Shown here: one piece after another, positions 1 through 6,400 of the stretch
Layout: the number at the start of each line of letters is the position of its first letter
Numbering within the stretch: position 1 is the stretch's first letter
Source: Enterocloster bolteae
GTDB taxonomy: Bacteria; Bacillota_A; Clostridia; Lachnospirales; Lachnospiraceae
NCBI GenBank assembly: GCA_021769025.1
Contig: JAETTS010000028.1
Coordinates: 1 to 13,870 of the forward strand
Length of the DNA: 13,870 bases
Direction: 5' to 3'
Program-made: the position numbers and the translations under genes
The notes under the pieces: generated by a model
Seen by the model: the letters and a program-made list of their open reading frames with translations, nothing else
The model's database searches: none
What the model was told of the DNA's origin: nothing

Positions 1-1
1 T

Positions 2-1222
2 ATTGGAAAATGTTTCCGTATGCGTTCCTGGTATGTGGATATATGCTTGGTTGCAGGCCTTGCAGTATGTATATTTGGGCTGACTGATTTTTTCAATTTG
101 GATTTATTGGGATTTGAGGAGTTTATTTCAGCGAGTGATAAGAACAGTTTTACTTCTTTTATTGGAAATATTAATATGTATACCCAGTTAGTATCCATTT
201 ATCTGGGGGTAACCGCTTTTATGTGGATTGGAACAGAGAATAAGGGTAAGAGTATCTGGTACTATTTTTGCCTCTGGATTATATACTTGGCAGCGATAAC
301 TGGTCAGAGTGATAATGCATACTTATCTATCGGAGCGTTGTTTGCTGTTTTGCCATTGTATGCGTTTCGTAGCAGGAGAGGGATACGCAGATATTTGATT
401 CTTCTGGTTACATTTCTGGCTTCCGCTAAAACAATACAGTGGGTTAGCATTAAATATGCGGATCAGGTAGTAACGATCCGTAGCATCTATAATATTATTG
501 TGGAATTTGGAAAATTAAATACGGTGATCTATGGGCTTTGCGCTGTGATATTAATTGTGTACGTGTTTGATTATGTGACGAAGAAGCAGAATGCTCAGGT
601 TACACCATGGCTGTGGAGAGCCTGGCTGGCAGTGCTTGTGACTGTGGCATTGGCAGTTATTTATGTTTTGTATGATGTGAATATTGCCGGACATGGGGAA
701 ACATACGGTTCTTTACAAAAATATTTGAAATTCTCGGATTCCTGGGGGAGCAGCAGAGGCTATATTTGGAGGATTGCTCTGGAACATTACAGCCAATTTC
801 CGATTCACCAGAAACTGTTTGGGCATGGGCCGGATACGTTTGGGTTGATAACGTATTTCCGAAATCTGACGGAGATGACAGAGGTCTATCATGTACTGTT
901 TGAAAATGCCCATAATGAGTATCTACAGTATCTTTTAACCAATGGTATATTGGGAACATTGTCATATATATCATTCTTGGCAAGTGCTTTTGCGTTTGTC
1001 ATAAGAAGGAGGTTAAATGATATCCCTGTTATGGCAATGCTGGCAGGAGTATTCTGCTATGTGGTTCAGGGAATCGTGAATATCAGCCAACCTATCGTAA
1101 CTCCCATTATGTGGACTTTACTGGCTATGAGCGTAGCAGGGGCTTGGAAGAAGGAAGATGTTGTTGAATCTGAATCGGAGAATGGGACAGATGATTCGAA
1201 GACGGGGATAGCAAAAGCCTGA
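2..1222 (+). CDS. O-antigen ligase/polymerase-like membrane protein (Wzy/WaaL superfamily), 5' partial
   Basis: Probable polymerase or ligase of a lipid-linked surface glycan, acting in the cytoplasmic membrane. The frame is open to the window edge. The first ATG (position 20) has no convincing ribosome site and begins directly with a membrane segment, so the real start is probably upstream. Counted from that ATG, about ten hydrophobic segments are visible, with one long polar loop at about residues 220-300 as is usual for this superfamily. The loop and its exit carry the family signals SSRGYIWRIAL, FGHGPDTFG and HNEYLQYLLTNGILG. The tail is short and acidic, ending GIAKA. Its base composition looks more AT-rich than the operon from 6401 on. 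It ends right before a degenerate 30-bp repeat array that may be a decayed extension of its tail. Polymerase and ligase cannot be told apart from sequence alone. Confidence 0.85.
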   Translation: MGKCFRMRSWYVDICLVAGLAVCIFGLTDFFNLDLLGFEEFISASDKNSFTSFIGNINMYTQLVSIYLGVTAFMWIGTENKGKSIWYYFCLWIIYLAAITGQSDNAYLSIGALFAVLPLYAFRSRRGIRRYLILLVTFLASAKTIQWVSIKYADQVVTIRSIYNIIVEFGKLNTVIYGLCAVILIVYVFDYVTKKQNAQVTPWLWRAWLAVLVTVALAVIYVLYDVNIAGHGETYGSLQKYLKFSDSWGSSRGYIWRIALEHYSQFPIHQKLFGHGPDTFGLITYFRNLTEMTEVYHVLFENAHNEYLQYLLTNGILGTLSYISFLASAFAFVIRRRLNDIPVMAMLAGVFCYVVQGIVNISQPIVTPIMWTLLAMSVAGAWKKEDVVESESENGTDDSKTGIAKA

Positions 1223-1223
1223 G

Positions 1224-1405
1224 AAAGGCAGCCGCAAATGAGGAAGCTTAAGGAGAGGCAGCCTAGGAAAAGAAGCTTGAAATGAGACAGTCAAAAGAGA
1301 AGTAGCCTGAAATGAGGCAGTCAAAAGAGAAGCAGCCTGAAATGAGGCAGTCAAATGAAAAGCGGCCTGAAATGACGCAGCCAAAAGAGAAGCGGTTCGA
1401 GAAAA
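1224..1405. repeat. Degenerate 30-bp tandem repeat (minisatellite-like), about six units
   Basis: A 30-bp period is clear by eye: four successive blocks start near 1271, 1301, 1331 and 1361 with the pattern agNNgcctga-aatgaggcag-tcaaaagaga and a few changes each. Two more diverged blocks lie upstream, from about 1224. On the plus strand the unit encodes a charged 10-residue peptide of the type KQPEMRQSKE, but the reading is broken by the TGA at 1220-1222, a frame change near 1262-1276 and a TAG at 1303-1305. Beyond that, one frame is open to a TAA at 1420-1422. On the minus strand the repeat is open in two frames, which creates spurious repetitive ORFs. No spacers separate the units, so it is not a CRISPR array. 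Confidence 0.85.
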
Positions 1406-1453
1406 ACAGCCCTCTCAGGTAACAAAATAAGAATAGCAAAGGAATGAGGAAGT

Positions 1454-3154
1454 ATGAAATCATCAAATGAATTGCGTACATTGCTACGCTCAATTGATCA
1501 CAGAAGCTATCCGGCATACAAGTCTCTGGCCGGAGGCTATCAGTTTGGCAATTATCAGTTATTTATTGACCATGTGCAGGGAGATCCGTTTGCATCTCCT
1601 TCCAGTCTCCATATAGAGATTTCCCATAAAGAGGCAGGATTTCCGGAAATTTATTATAAAACCCGGTGTGCCAGAATTGCTTTGGAGGACTTTTTGACCA
1701 GGCAGTTTGCTTTTCAGGTGGAAGATTTCAATTTTAAGGCCAAGGGCTCAGGGAAAAGCGGGTTGATTGCGATTACCAGATGCGGGCAGGAGGTTTTGGA
1801 ACGCAGCGCGTGCCAGATTACAGATGCCAAGGTGATCATACGGTTTCACGTAGGGTTTCCAGCCTTTGGCAGAACAATCAATGCCGGTGAACTGGAGAAG
1901 ATCCTGTTTGATTTTCTGCCCAGGTGTGCAGAGAAAAGCCTTTTGTTCGGCAAGCTGGATAAAAAGAAGGTGGAACAGGCTGTCTTTTTGGCTGAGGATC
2001 AGGAGGCAGTTAGAAGAATCTTAAAGGAGGAGCGGCTGGCAGGATTTGTAGCCAACGGTTCCATTTTGCCGCGGAAAAGTGGAGTATCGGATCTGCCAAT
2101 GAGAGACAGTGTGCCTTTTATTTCTCCCAAATCTATGGAACGGGTTTTGTCACTTCCCCACAAGGGAGAGGTAAAAGGAATGGCTGTTCCGGTGGGAATC
2201 ACACTGATTGTAGGAGGTGGATACCATGGAAAGTCTACTTTGCTGGACGCCCTCCAGATGGGGGTGTACAATCATATTGCAGGAGACGGAAGGGAGATTG
2301 TCATCACTGACCAGACAGCAGTAAAGCTAAGGGCAGAGGACGGACGTTCCATCCGGAATGTGGATATTTCTTTGTTTATCAATGATCTGCCCAACAAGAA
2401 GGATACAAGTTCCTTCTCTACGCCGGATGCCAGCGGCAGTACCTCCCAGGCAGCAGGCGTGGTGGAAGGCATAGAAGCCGGTTCCCATCTGTTTTTGATA
2501 GATGAAGATACTTCCGCCACCAATTTTATGGTACGGGATGATTTTATGCAGCAGGTGATTAGCCGTGAGAAAGAACCGATCACTCCGTTTTTGGAGCGGG
2601 CCAGGGAATTGTATGAGGAAGCGGATATTTCCACGATTCTGGTGGCAGGCAGTTCAGGGGCATTTTTCTATATCGCGGATAAGATTCTGCAGATGGACTG
2701 TTATCGGCCAATGGATATCACAGACCGGGTAAAAGAACTGTGCAAGGAGCATATGGCCCCGAGAACCCAGGCTCCTGGCTTCCAGATTCCGGATTTTCGG
2801 CGCGGGCTGGAGATATCTAAGGGGAAGAAGAGCGGAGGCGACCGCCGTCATGACACCATGAAGGTAAAGACTATGGGCCGGGATGGATTTTCTCTTGACA
2901 GGGAGAATGTGGATTTGCGCTATGTGGAGCAGTTGGCAGACAGTGAACAGACCAGCGCGCTGGCACATCTGCTGCGCTTTGGCTTAGAGCAGGTGATAGA
3001 TGGGAAAAAGACTGTGCGGCAGACGGTTCAGATTCTCTGGGAACTTCTGGAGAGAAAAGGTTGGGAACCTTTCTGCGGTTCCTATGTGCCCTGCGGCCTG
3101 GCAAAACCGAGAATACAGGAAATCTTTGCCTGCCTGAACCGCTTTCGGGGATAA
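1454..3154 (+). CDS. ABC-class ATPase, PF09818-type, function unknown
   Basis: A cytosolic P-loop ATPase without transmembrane segments. It matches in length (566 aa) and motifs the predicted ATPase of the ABC class family (PF09818), whose trypanosome relative MRB1590 is an RNA-binding protein; the bacterial role is not established. Visible motifs are a Walker A GGGYHGKST at residues 254-262, a serine-rich GSTSQAAG stretch in the signature position near residue 330, and a Walker B LFLIDEDTSATN with D350 and E351. A further family-like stretch, TILVAGSSGAFFYIAD, follows. The N-terminal 200 residues and the C-terminal segment ending CLNRFRG flank the ATPase core as in family members. The start ATG follows AAAGGAATGAGGAAGT, which offers purine-rich ribosome sites. 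It lies between polysaccharide genes but shows no obvious sugar-related domain. Older databases sometimes mislabel this family as isopentenyl-diphosphate isomerase. Confidence 0.85.
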   Translation: MKSSNELRTLLRSIDHRSYPAYKSLAGGYQFGNYQLFIDHVQGDPFASPSSLHIEISHKEAGFPEIYYKTRCARIALEDFLTRQFAFQVEDFNFKAKGSGKSGLIAITRCGQEVLERSACQITDAKVIIRFHVGFPAFGRTINAGELEKILFDFLPRCAEKSLLFGKLDKKKVEQAVFLAEDQEAVRRILKEERLAGFVANGSILPRKSGVSDLPMRDSVPFISPKSMERVLSLPHKGEVKGMAVPVGITLIVGGGYHGKSTLLDALQMGVYNHIAGDGREIVITDQTAVKLRAEDGRSIRNVDISLFINDLPNKKDTSSFSTPDASGSTSQAAGVVEGIEAGSHLFLIDEDTSATNFMVRDDFMQQVISREKEPITPFLERARELYEEADISTILVAGSSGAFFYIADKILQMDCYRPMDITDRVKELCKEHMAPRTQAPGFQIPDFRRGLEISKGKKSGGDRRHDTMKVKTMGRDGFSLDRENVDLRYVEQLADSEQTSALAHLLRFGLEQVIDGKKTVRQTVQILWELLERKGWEPFCGSYVPCGLAKPRIQEIFACLNRFRG

Positions 3155-3159
3155 GAAGG

Positions 3160-3209
3160 AAAAAACCAATGCAAAACAGATATCCCCATACCTATCTGCT
3201 TTGCATTGG
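3160..3209 (-). terminator. Rho-independent-type terminator for the 106-aa gene
   Basis: A 17-bp inverted repeat (3166-3182 with 3193-3209, one mismatch, 10-base loop) sits between two convergent genes. Read on the minus strand it is followed by six T (3160-3165), the expected arrangement for the minus-strand gene. On the plus strand the downstream sequence is only mildly T-rich, so it may act weakly for the ABC ATPase gene too. Confidence 0.75.
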
Positions 3210-3226
3210 CTTCTCAGTTTCCCGAA

Positions 3227-3547
3227 TTATCTTGTTCCTTTCCACTTGCCATCAGAGTTGACATAATAATTGTCAATCCAAGTATCCTTGGCCATAACTC
3301 CGTCTTTATCGAAGTAATACCAGGAGCCTTTGGTCTTGAACCAGCCGGTTTTTTTGTTGCCGTCTTTGTCTAAGTAGTATCGGTTATTGTTATCATCTAT
3401 CCAGCCGGTAATGCTTTCACCGTCATCGTTTACATAAGTCCAGGTATGATCTTCGTGCTCGGTCCAGGTTCCGGCATAAGACGGAAGAGACGAAAGAAGC
3501 ATGATCAGAAAGGAAAGCGTAACCGAAGCAATTCTTTTTTGTTTCAT
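3227..3547 (-). CDS. Small secreted cell-wall-binding repeat protein
   Basis: A 106-aa exported protein made almost entirely of choline-binding/glucan-binding-type repeats (PF01473/PF19127 style). Residues 1-25 form a signal peptide: KQKR, a hydrophobic core, and SYA before the predicted cut. The mature part holds aromatic repeats such as WTYVNDDGESITGW, YYLDKDGNKKTGW and WYYFDKDGVMAKDTW, ending with YYVNSDGKWKG. No catalytic domain is present, so it probably only binds a wall or extracellular polymer, or is a fragmentary member of the family. The start at 3547 is preferred over an ATG nine codons upstream because AAAGGAGG lies ten bases before it and the signal peptide begins there. An extended -10 element lies 35 bases upstream. 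It resembles the larger protein at 4682-6190 in architecture. Confidence 0.85.
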   Translation of the reverse strand: MKQKRIASVTLSFLIMLLSSLPSYAGTWTEHEDHTWTYVNDDGESITGWIDDNNNRYYLDKDGNKKTGWFKTKGSWYYFDKDGVMAKDTWIDNYYVNSDGKWKGTR

Positions 3548-3581
3548 ACACCTACAACCTCCTTTGCGATTCATTAACCTT

Positions 3582-3590
3582 AGTATACCA
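3582..3590 (-). promoter_or_regulatory. Extended -10 promoter element of the 106-aa gene
   Basis: On the minus strand the sequence reads TGGTATACT, a TGn extended -10 with a near-consensus hexamer. Seventeen bases upstream there is only a weak -35 (ATGCAA). The predicted transcript would have a leader of about 28 bases with AAAGGAGG, which fits the gene start at 3547. Confidence 0.55.
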
Positions 3591-3685
3591 CAAGGATAAA
3601 TGCTTGCATAGGTAAAAAATTCCTTTAAATCTTACGATTTTGAGACAAGTTTCTTAACGAAAAAGACAGGTAATGGAAAAATCTT

Positions 3686-3692
3686 TTCGACA
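3686..3692 (-). promoter_or_regulatory. Spo0A-box-like heptamer (distal)
   Basis: The minus strand reads ATGTCGAAAAG, containing TGTCGAA, an exact match to the known 0A-box core TGNCGAA. It lies about 100 bases upstream of the -10 of the 106-aa gene. A weaker TAACGAA (one mismatch) lies nearby at 3655-3661. The match is short, so chance occurrence is possible. Confidence 0.35.
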
Positions 3693-3821
3693 TTTTTGTT
3701 TTGTGTTTGTTTGGCAGAATTCTACAGCTGGTATTTGGAATCAGGAATCGATGGCATATCTAGTGGGACATTGGGGGTTTTAAAAATAATTTTTGAATTT
3801 TTGGGGAAAAAATAAAAAATA

Positions 3822-3828
3822 TGTCGAA
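3822..3828 (+). promoter_or_regulatory. Spo0A-box-like heptamer (proximal to the 49-aa gene)
   Basis: TGTCGAA on the plus strand, again an exact match to the 0A-box core, lies 18 bases upstream of the -35 hexamer of the 49-aa gene promoter, a usual place for an activator or repressor site. With the site at 3686 it forms an inverted pair whose 8-base arms (TTCGACAT/ATGTCGAA) are identical. Confidence 0.4.
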
Positions 3829-3846
3829 TTACGCGTTTGAATCCTC

Positions 3847-3875
3847 TTTTCAAACCTGGAGAAATACGATATATT
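3847..3875 (+). promoter_or_regulatory. Promoter of the 49-aa gene
   Basis: TTTTCA (3847-3852) and TATATT (3870-3875) are separated by 17 bases, a sigma-A-like arrangement with four of six and five of six matches. Transcription would begin near 3882, giving a leader of about 24 bases containing AAAGGAGG at 3891-3898. A 7-bp inverted repeat at 3835-3855 overlaps the -35 and could be an operator. Confidence 0.5.
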
Positions 3876-3905
3876 TAAGCCAGTTCCAAAAAAGGAGGCT
3901 CACTT

Positions 3906-4055
3906 ATGAGTGAAAAGGAGAAAATGTCAGCGTTAGAGTTAGAGAATCGGAAATTAAAGACGGATAATGATAGGTTGCTGGAAATCGTAGCGCAGATGCG
4001 AGTAACGCTGAACCGCTTGATTCTTCAATATATCTCCGCAGATCCGGAAGGCTAG
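3906..4055 (+). CDS. Small coiled-coil protein, 49 aa
   Basis: A short gene with strong signals: AAAGGAGG seven bases before the ATG, its own promoter 30 bases upstream, and a stem-loop terminator 13 bases after the TAG stop. The protein begins MSEKEKMSALELENRKLK, continues with a heptad-like TDNDRLLEIVAQMRVTLNRLI helix, and ends ISADPEG. It has no cysteines, signal peptide or membrane segment, so a cytosolic dimerising helix or leucine zipper is the simplest reading. Leu/Ile/Val at heptad positions run nearly the whole length. Its helix resembles in style the C-terminal coiled coil of the convergent zinc-ribbon protein at 4108-4518, and the two could pair. The function is not known to me. 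Two Spo0A-box-like heptamers upstream hint at stage-specific control. Confidence 0.75.
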   Translation: MSEKEKMSALELENRKLKTDNDRLLEIVAQMRVTLNRLILQYISADPEG

Positions 4056-4067
4056 GGGCAGAATGAT

Positions 4068-4095
4068 GGGGAGTTTACAACTCCCCTGGTCTTTT
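4068..4095 (+). terminator. Rho-independent terminator after the 49-aa gene
   Basis: A perfect 8-bp stem (GGGGAGTT at 4068-4075, AACTCCCC at 4079-4086) with a 3-base loop is followed by TGGTCTTTT. It lies 13 bases past the stop codon and ends transcription between the convergent 49-aa and zinc-ribbon genes. Confidence 0.75.
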
Positions 4096-4107
4096 AAAGA
4101 GGGCTGT

Positions 4108-4518
4108 CTACTCATCCGATTTGTTGGATTCCTTTAGTTCCTGTATTTCATGTTCCAGGCTTTTGATAAGGCGCAGTTGATCCCAGATGGTCTGATGCAT
4201 CCAATCGATGGTTTCATTCAGGCGCTTATTTTCCTTTTCCAGGTCAGCAACTTCCTGTGTCAGATGACCGATAACTTCCCGCTGATTGTAAAGTTTTGAT
4301 GGAGCACAGATCCGTTGAATCAGGGAGGCGGAAGAATGGATGATCAGGTCGCTGATCAGACGATCACGCTCCTCATAGTTTAGATCCATAAAATCCTGAT
4401 ACCGCATATCCATCAAGGCCATCTTACAGTCGCAGTTGGGGCAGACAGCATTTTTAGGAAGTTGATAATAAGCATAATAACCGCATTTTCTACAATAATA
4501 GACAGCCAAATCTCTCAT
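4108..4518 (-). CDS. Zinc-ribbon plus coiled-coil protein, 136 aa
   Basis: A cytosolic protein of unknown role. The N-terminus carries a four-cysteine zinc ribbon: C9 and C12 in YYCRKCGYYAYY, C26 and C29 in VCPNCDC (C31 is extra). A middle helical part contains YEERDRLISDLI. A long C-terminal coiled coil runs from about residue 82, with LEKENKRLNETIDW and LIKSLEHEIQELKE. The start at 4518 is chosen because GGGAGG lies seven bases before it and the zinc ribbon begins eight residues later. An in-frame ATG at 4548 with AAGGAG four bases upstream is an alternative that would add ten residues. The design, a metal-binding head with a dimerising tail, suggests a nucleic-acid or protein adaptor, but this is inference. 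It is convergent with the 49-aa coiled-coil gene and lies downstream of the 502-aa gene terminator. Confidence 0.75.
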   Translation of the reverse strand: MRDLAVYYCRKCGYYAYYQLPKNAVCPNCDCKMALMDMRYQDFMDLNYEERDRLISDLIIHSSASLIQRICAPSKLYNQREVIGHLTQEVADLEKENKRLNETIDWMHQTIWDQLRLIKSLEHEIQELKESNKSDE

Positions 4519-4599
4519 ATTCGTTCCTCCCAAAATCGAAAAGGGCATACTTCTCCTTAAAGAAATATAACGGAAAAAACGACAATTTATAACCATAAA

Positions 4600-4644
4600 A
4601 ATAAAAAAGTTGAGGGCCGAAGCACTGGATGTGCTACAGCCCTC
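4600..4644 (-). terminator. Rho-independent terminator of the 502-aa gene
   Basis: On the minus strand a 14-bp stem (one T-T mismatch and one G-T pair, 5-base loop; arms 4631-4644 and 4612-4625) is followed by AACTTTTTTATTTTT. It starts 38 bases after the stop of the 502-aa gene, so the zinc-ribbon gene downstream probably needs its own promoter. I see only poor candidates for one in 4519-4600. Confidence 0.85.
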
Positions 4645-4681
4645 GTTTTGAACGGATGGATAATCAAGATCAGTTAGTGTA

Positions 4682-6190
4682 TTACTGGATAATACCGTTT
4701 ACATCAATTGTCCAGGTATTATCAAAAGCATCTTTTAAGTCCCTATAGCCAACACCCAGATCTGGGCGCTCATGAGACTTGGAAGAGTTGGATGCTTTCT
4801 GGATGGTACCGGAAGCATTTACCAGGTAATTTTTGCCCTCAAATGTTACAGGGGCATATCGCATATAGGACTCTGCCTGCTGACGCAGACCATTATCATA
4901 GATCACATTGTCACGGATTCCATGGAAACTCTGGCCCAATTTCTCGCTGTCGGTGTGGAAGAACCAAGTCTGAGTAATTCCGGATTCCTCGTCCAAAATG
5001 GACTGTTTGCCGGTTTTCATAACGCCATCGGTGCCAAAGTAGTAGTTAACCTTGGAGCCGTCTTCCAATGTGATAACCTGAAGGCCTGTCTGCATTTCGC
5101 CTTTCTCGTTGAAGCAATGACGGGCAGAACCTACACGGAAGACCTGGAGATCCTTTTCTGCAAAGTAAGGCTTTCCGCTCTTAAAGTAGAACTTGTAAAA
5201 CTCATCTTCTTCGCTGAGACCAGGAATTCCAGTGATGGTCATCCAGCCGGAAGCGCGGCTTCCATCCTCATTATAATACTGATAGCCTGCAGCTGTATTA
5301 TTAGTTTCCTCCTGCTGTCCTGCATTGGCATCATCCTGGGCCGGAGCCGCATCGTCCTGAGCCGGAGCCTGCTGCTCTGCATCGGCGGCATCCTGAGCCT
5401 GAGCCTGTTGCTCTGCGTCGGCGGCATCCTGAACCTGGCCGTCTGCTGCATTTTCCAAACCTTCTGTACCTGCGACATCTGCCTCAATGTTCTGCTCCGC
5501 ATCAGCTGCCGGCATATCCTTCGGCAATTTATACCAGCCGGTTACCATCTTGCCGTCTACAAAAGTGTAGTAGTTGCTGCCAACCCGCTTGTCAATCTGA
5601 TTTTCAATTCTCTGGCCGTTGCTATTGAAGTAGGACCAAACAATCTCTTCTTCACCGTTGTCCTGATCTTCAGTCAGTTCTACCCAGCCGGTTTTCATGG
5701 AGCCGTCTCCCGGTTTTCCAAAATAGTAGTTTGCGCCGTCGATCTCGGTTAAGCCGGTTGCCATATGCCCCTCACTGTCAAAGTAATAGGTCAGGCCGTC
5801 AACTTTTCTGAATTTAGAGGTCGTCATTTTTCCGTCTGTGCCATAGTAGAACCAGTAGGACTCAGGGCTGTCCTCTGAATCATCATAATCTTCGTTGGGG
5901 ATGATCACCCACTGATTGGCAACTCGTTTTCCTTCCCCGTCAACATAGTACTCATCCACCTGGCTGTTGAAGGAAATGTTGCCGTCTCCGTCCAGATAGT
6001 ACCAGTTGTTGTCATGTCTCTTCCAGGTATCGGTCAAATAGTAACCGTCATCATCGTAGAACTTCCAGTTTTCATCCTCCTGAATCCAACCCTTGGACTG
6101 TGCCAGAACGGGGAATGTGAGAACCGGGGTAAATGCGGCCATCACTGCCGCGGTGGATAATACAGCCGTTAATTTAATGTGTTTTTTCAT
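4682..6190 (-). CDS. Secreted cell-wall-binding repeat protein with Ala/Gln/Asp linker, 502 aa
   Basis: An exported envelope protein. Residues 1-30 are a signal peptide (KKHIK, hydrophobic core, cut after PVLA). Residues 31-225 and about 300-470 are imperfect aromatic repeats of the choline/glucan-binding type, for example NWYYLDGDGNISF, LTYYFDSEGHMATGL, NYYFGTDGVMKTGK and GYQYYNEDGSRASGW. Between them, about residues 227-298, lies a low-complexity linker rich in A, D, Q and E encoded by a short DNA repeat. No peptidase, amidase or glycosidase domain is recognisable, so the protein probably binds wall or surface polymer. The last 30 residues (GVGYRDLKDAFDNTW, ending NGIIQ) depart from the repeats. 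AAGGAGAG lies before the ATG and a TATAAT box lies further upstream. It is divergent from the glycan operon at 6401, suggesting but not proving a linked role. Confidence 0.85.
   Translation of the reverse strand: MKKHIKLTAVLSTAAVMAAFTPVLTFPVLAQSKGWIQEDENWKFYDDDGYYLTDTWKRHDNNWYYLDGDGNISFNSQVDEYYVDGEGKRVANQWVIIPNEDYDDSEDSPESYWFYYGTDGKMTTSKFRKVDGLTYYFDSEGHMATGLTEIDGANYYFGKPGDGSMKTGWVELTEDQDNGEEEIVWSYFNSNGQRIENQIDKRVGSNYYTFVDGKMVTGWYKLPKDMPAADAEQNIEADVAGTEGLENAADGQVQDAADAEQQAQAQDAADAEQQAPAQDDAAPAQDDANAGQQEETNNTAAGYQYYNEDGSRASGWMTITGIPGLSEEDEFYKFYFKSGKPYFAEKDLQVFRVGSARHCFNEKGEMQTGLQVITLEDGSKVNYYFGTDGVMKTGKQSILDEESGITQTWFFHTDSEKLGQSFHGIRDNVIYDNGLRQQAESYMRYAPVTFEGKNYLVNASGTIQKASNSSKSHERPDLGVGYRDLKDAFDNTWTIDVNGIIQ
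5318..5430 (-). repeat. Internal DNA repeat coding the Ala/Gln/Asp linker
   Basis: Two 30-base copies (5365-5394 and 5401-5430) differ at two positions and are 36 bases apart because of an extra GAGCCT. Diverged copies continue to about 5318. They encode QDAADAEQQA-type repeats in the linker of the 502-aa protein. Length variation between strains by slippage or recombination would stay in frame. Confidence 0.7.
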
Positions 6191-6246
6191 TAATTGATCT
6201 CTCCTTTTTCTATGTGGCCGATAATCCGTCGTTGCATTACTTCTGC

Positions 6247-6252
6247 ATTATA
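6247..6252 (-). promoter_or_regulatory. -10 element of the 502-aa gene
   Basis: A perfect TATAAT on the minus strand lies 57 bases upstream of the start codon at 6190. A -35 match at the usual spacing is poor (TTTCAC), so either the promoter depends on an activator or the box is fortuitous. Confidence 0.4.
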
Positions 6253-6321
6253 ACCCATAAGCGGGAGGGGTGAAAGTGTAGGTTGATGGTAAATATGGCA
6301 TTGCTAAACAATAAAACCACT

Positions 6322-6349
6322 TTTACTATAATGGCATTTATGATATACT
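6322..6349 (+). promoter_or_regulatory. Candidate promoter of the glycan operon
   Basis: TGATATACT (6341-6349) is an extended -10 and TTTACT (6322-6327) is a four-of-six -35 at 16 bases. A second, perfect TATAAT lies just upstream at 6327-6332, with only a distant TTGCTA (6301-6306, 20-base spacer). Either could start the transcript for the gene at 6401. The leader would be about 45-65 bases. Confidence 0.45.
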
Positions 6350-6400
6350 TACGAAAGACAAAGCCATTGGAACGATTTTATAAAGGAAGGATAACTGCAT

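Larger units (their letters stand above)
3591..3905. other. AT-rich divergent intergenic spacer with regulatory signals
   Basis: This AT-rich stretch separates the minus-strand 106-aa gene from the plus-strand 49-aa gene. I see no coding region with a credible ribosome site. It holds two TGTCGAA heptamers in opposite orientation, a 7-bp inverted repeat (3835-3841 with 3849-3855, 7-base loop) overlapping a -35 box, and a plus-strand promoter. The size and signal density suggest a regulated divergent region. Confidence 0.6.

Noticed and set aside
1224..1405. CRISPR array
   Set aside because: The 30-bp units abut with no unique spacers, vary in sequence, and no cas-like gene is nearby.
1118..1517. 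Two overlapping minus-strand repetitive open frames (SFQAASLLTA and FSFDCLISG types)
   Set aside because: Both are reading-frame artefacts of the 30-bp tandem repeat and extend into neighbouring genes. There is no ribosome site.
4772..5752. A 326-codon plus-strand open frame antisense to the 502-aa wall-binding gene
   Set aside because: It lies wholly inside a gene with signal peptide, ribosome site, promoter and terminator. Its translation is a Leu/Ile/Cys-rich shadow of the Ala/Gln repeats and it has no ribosome site of note.
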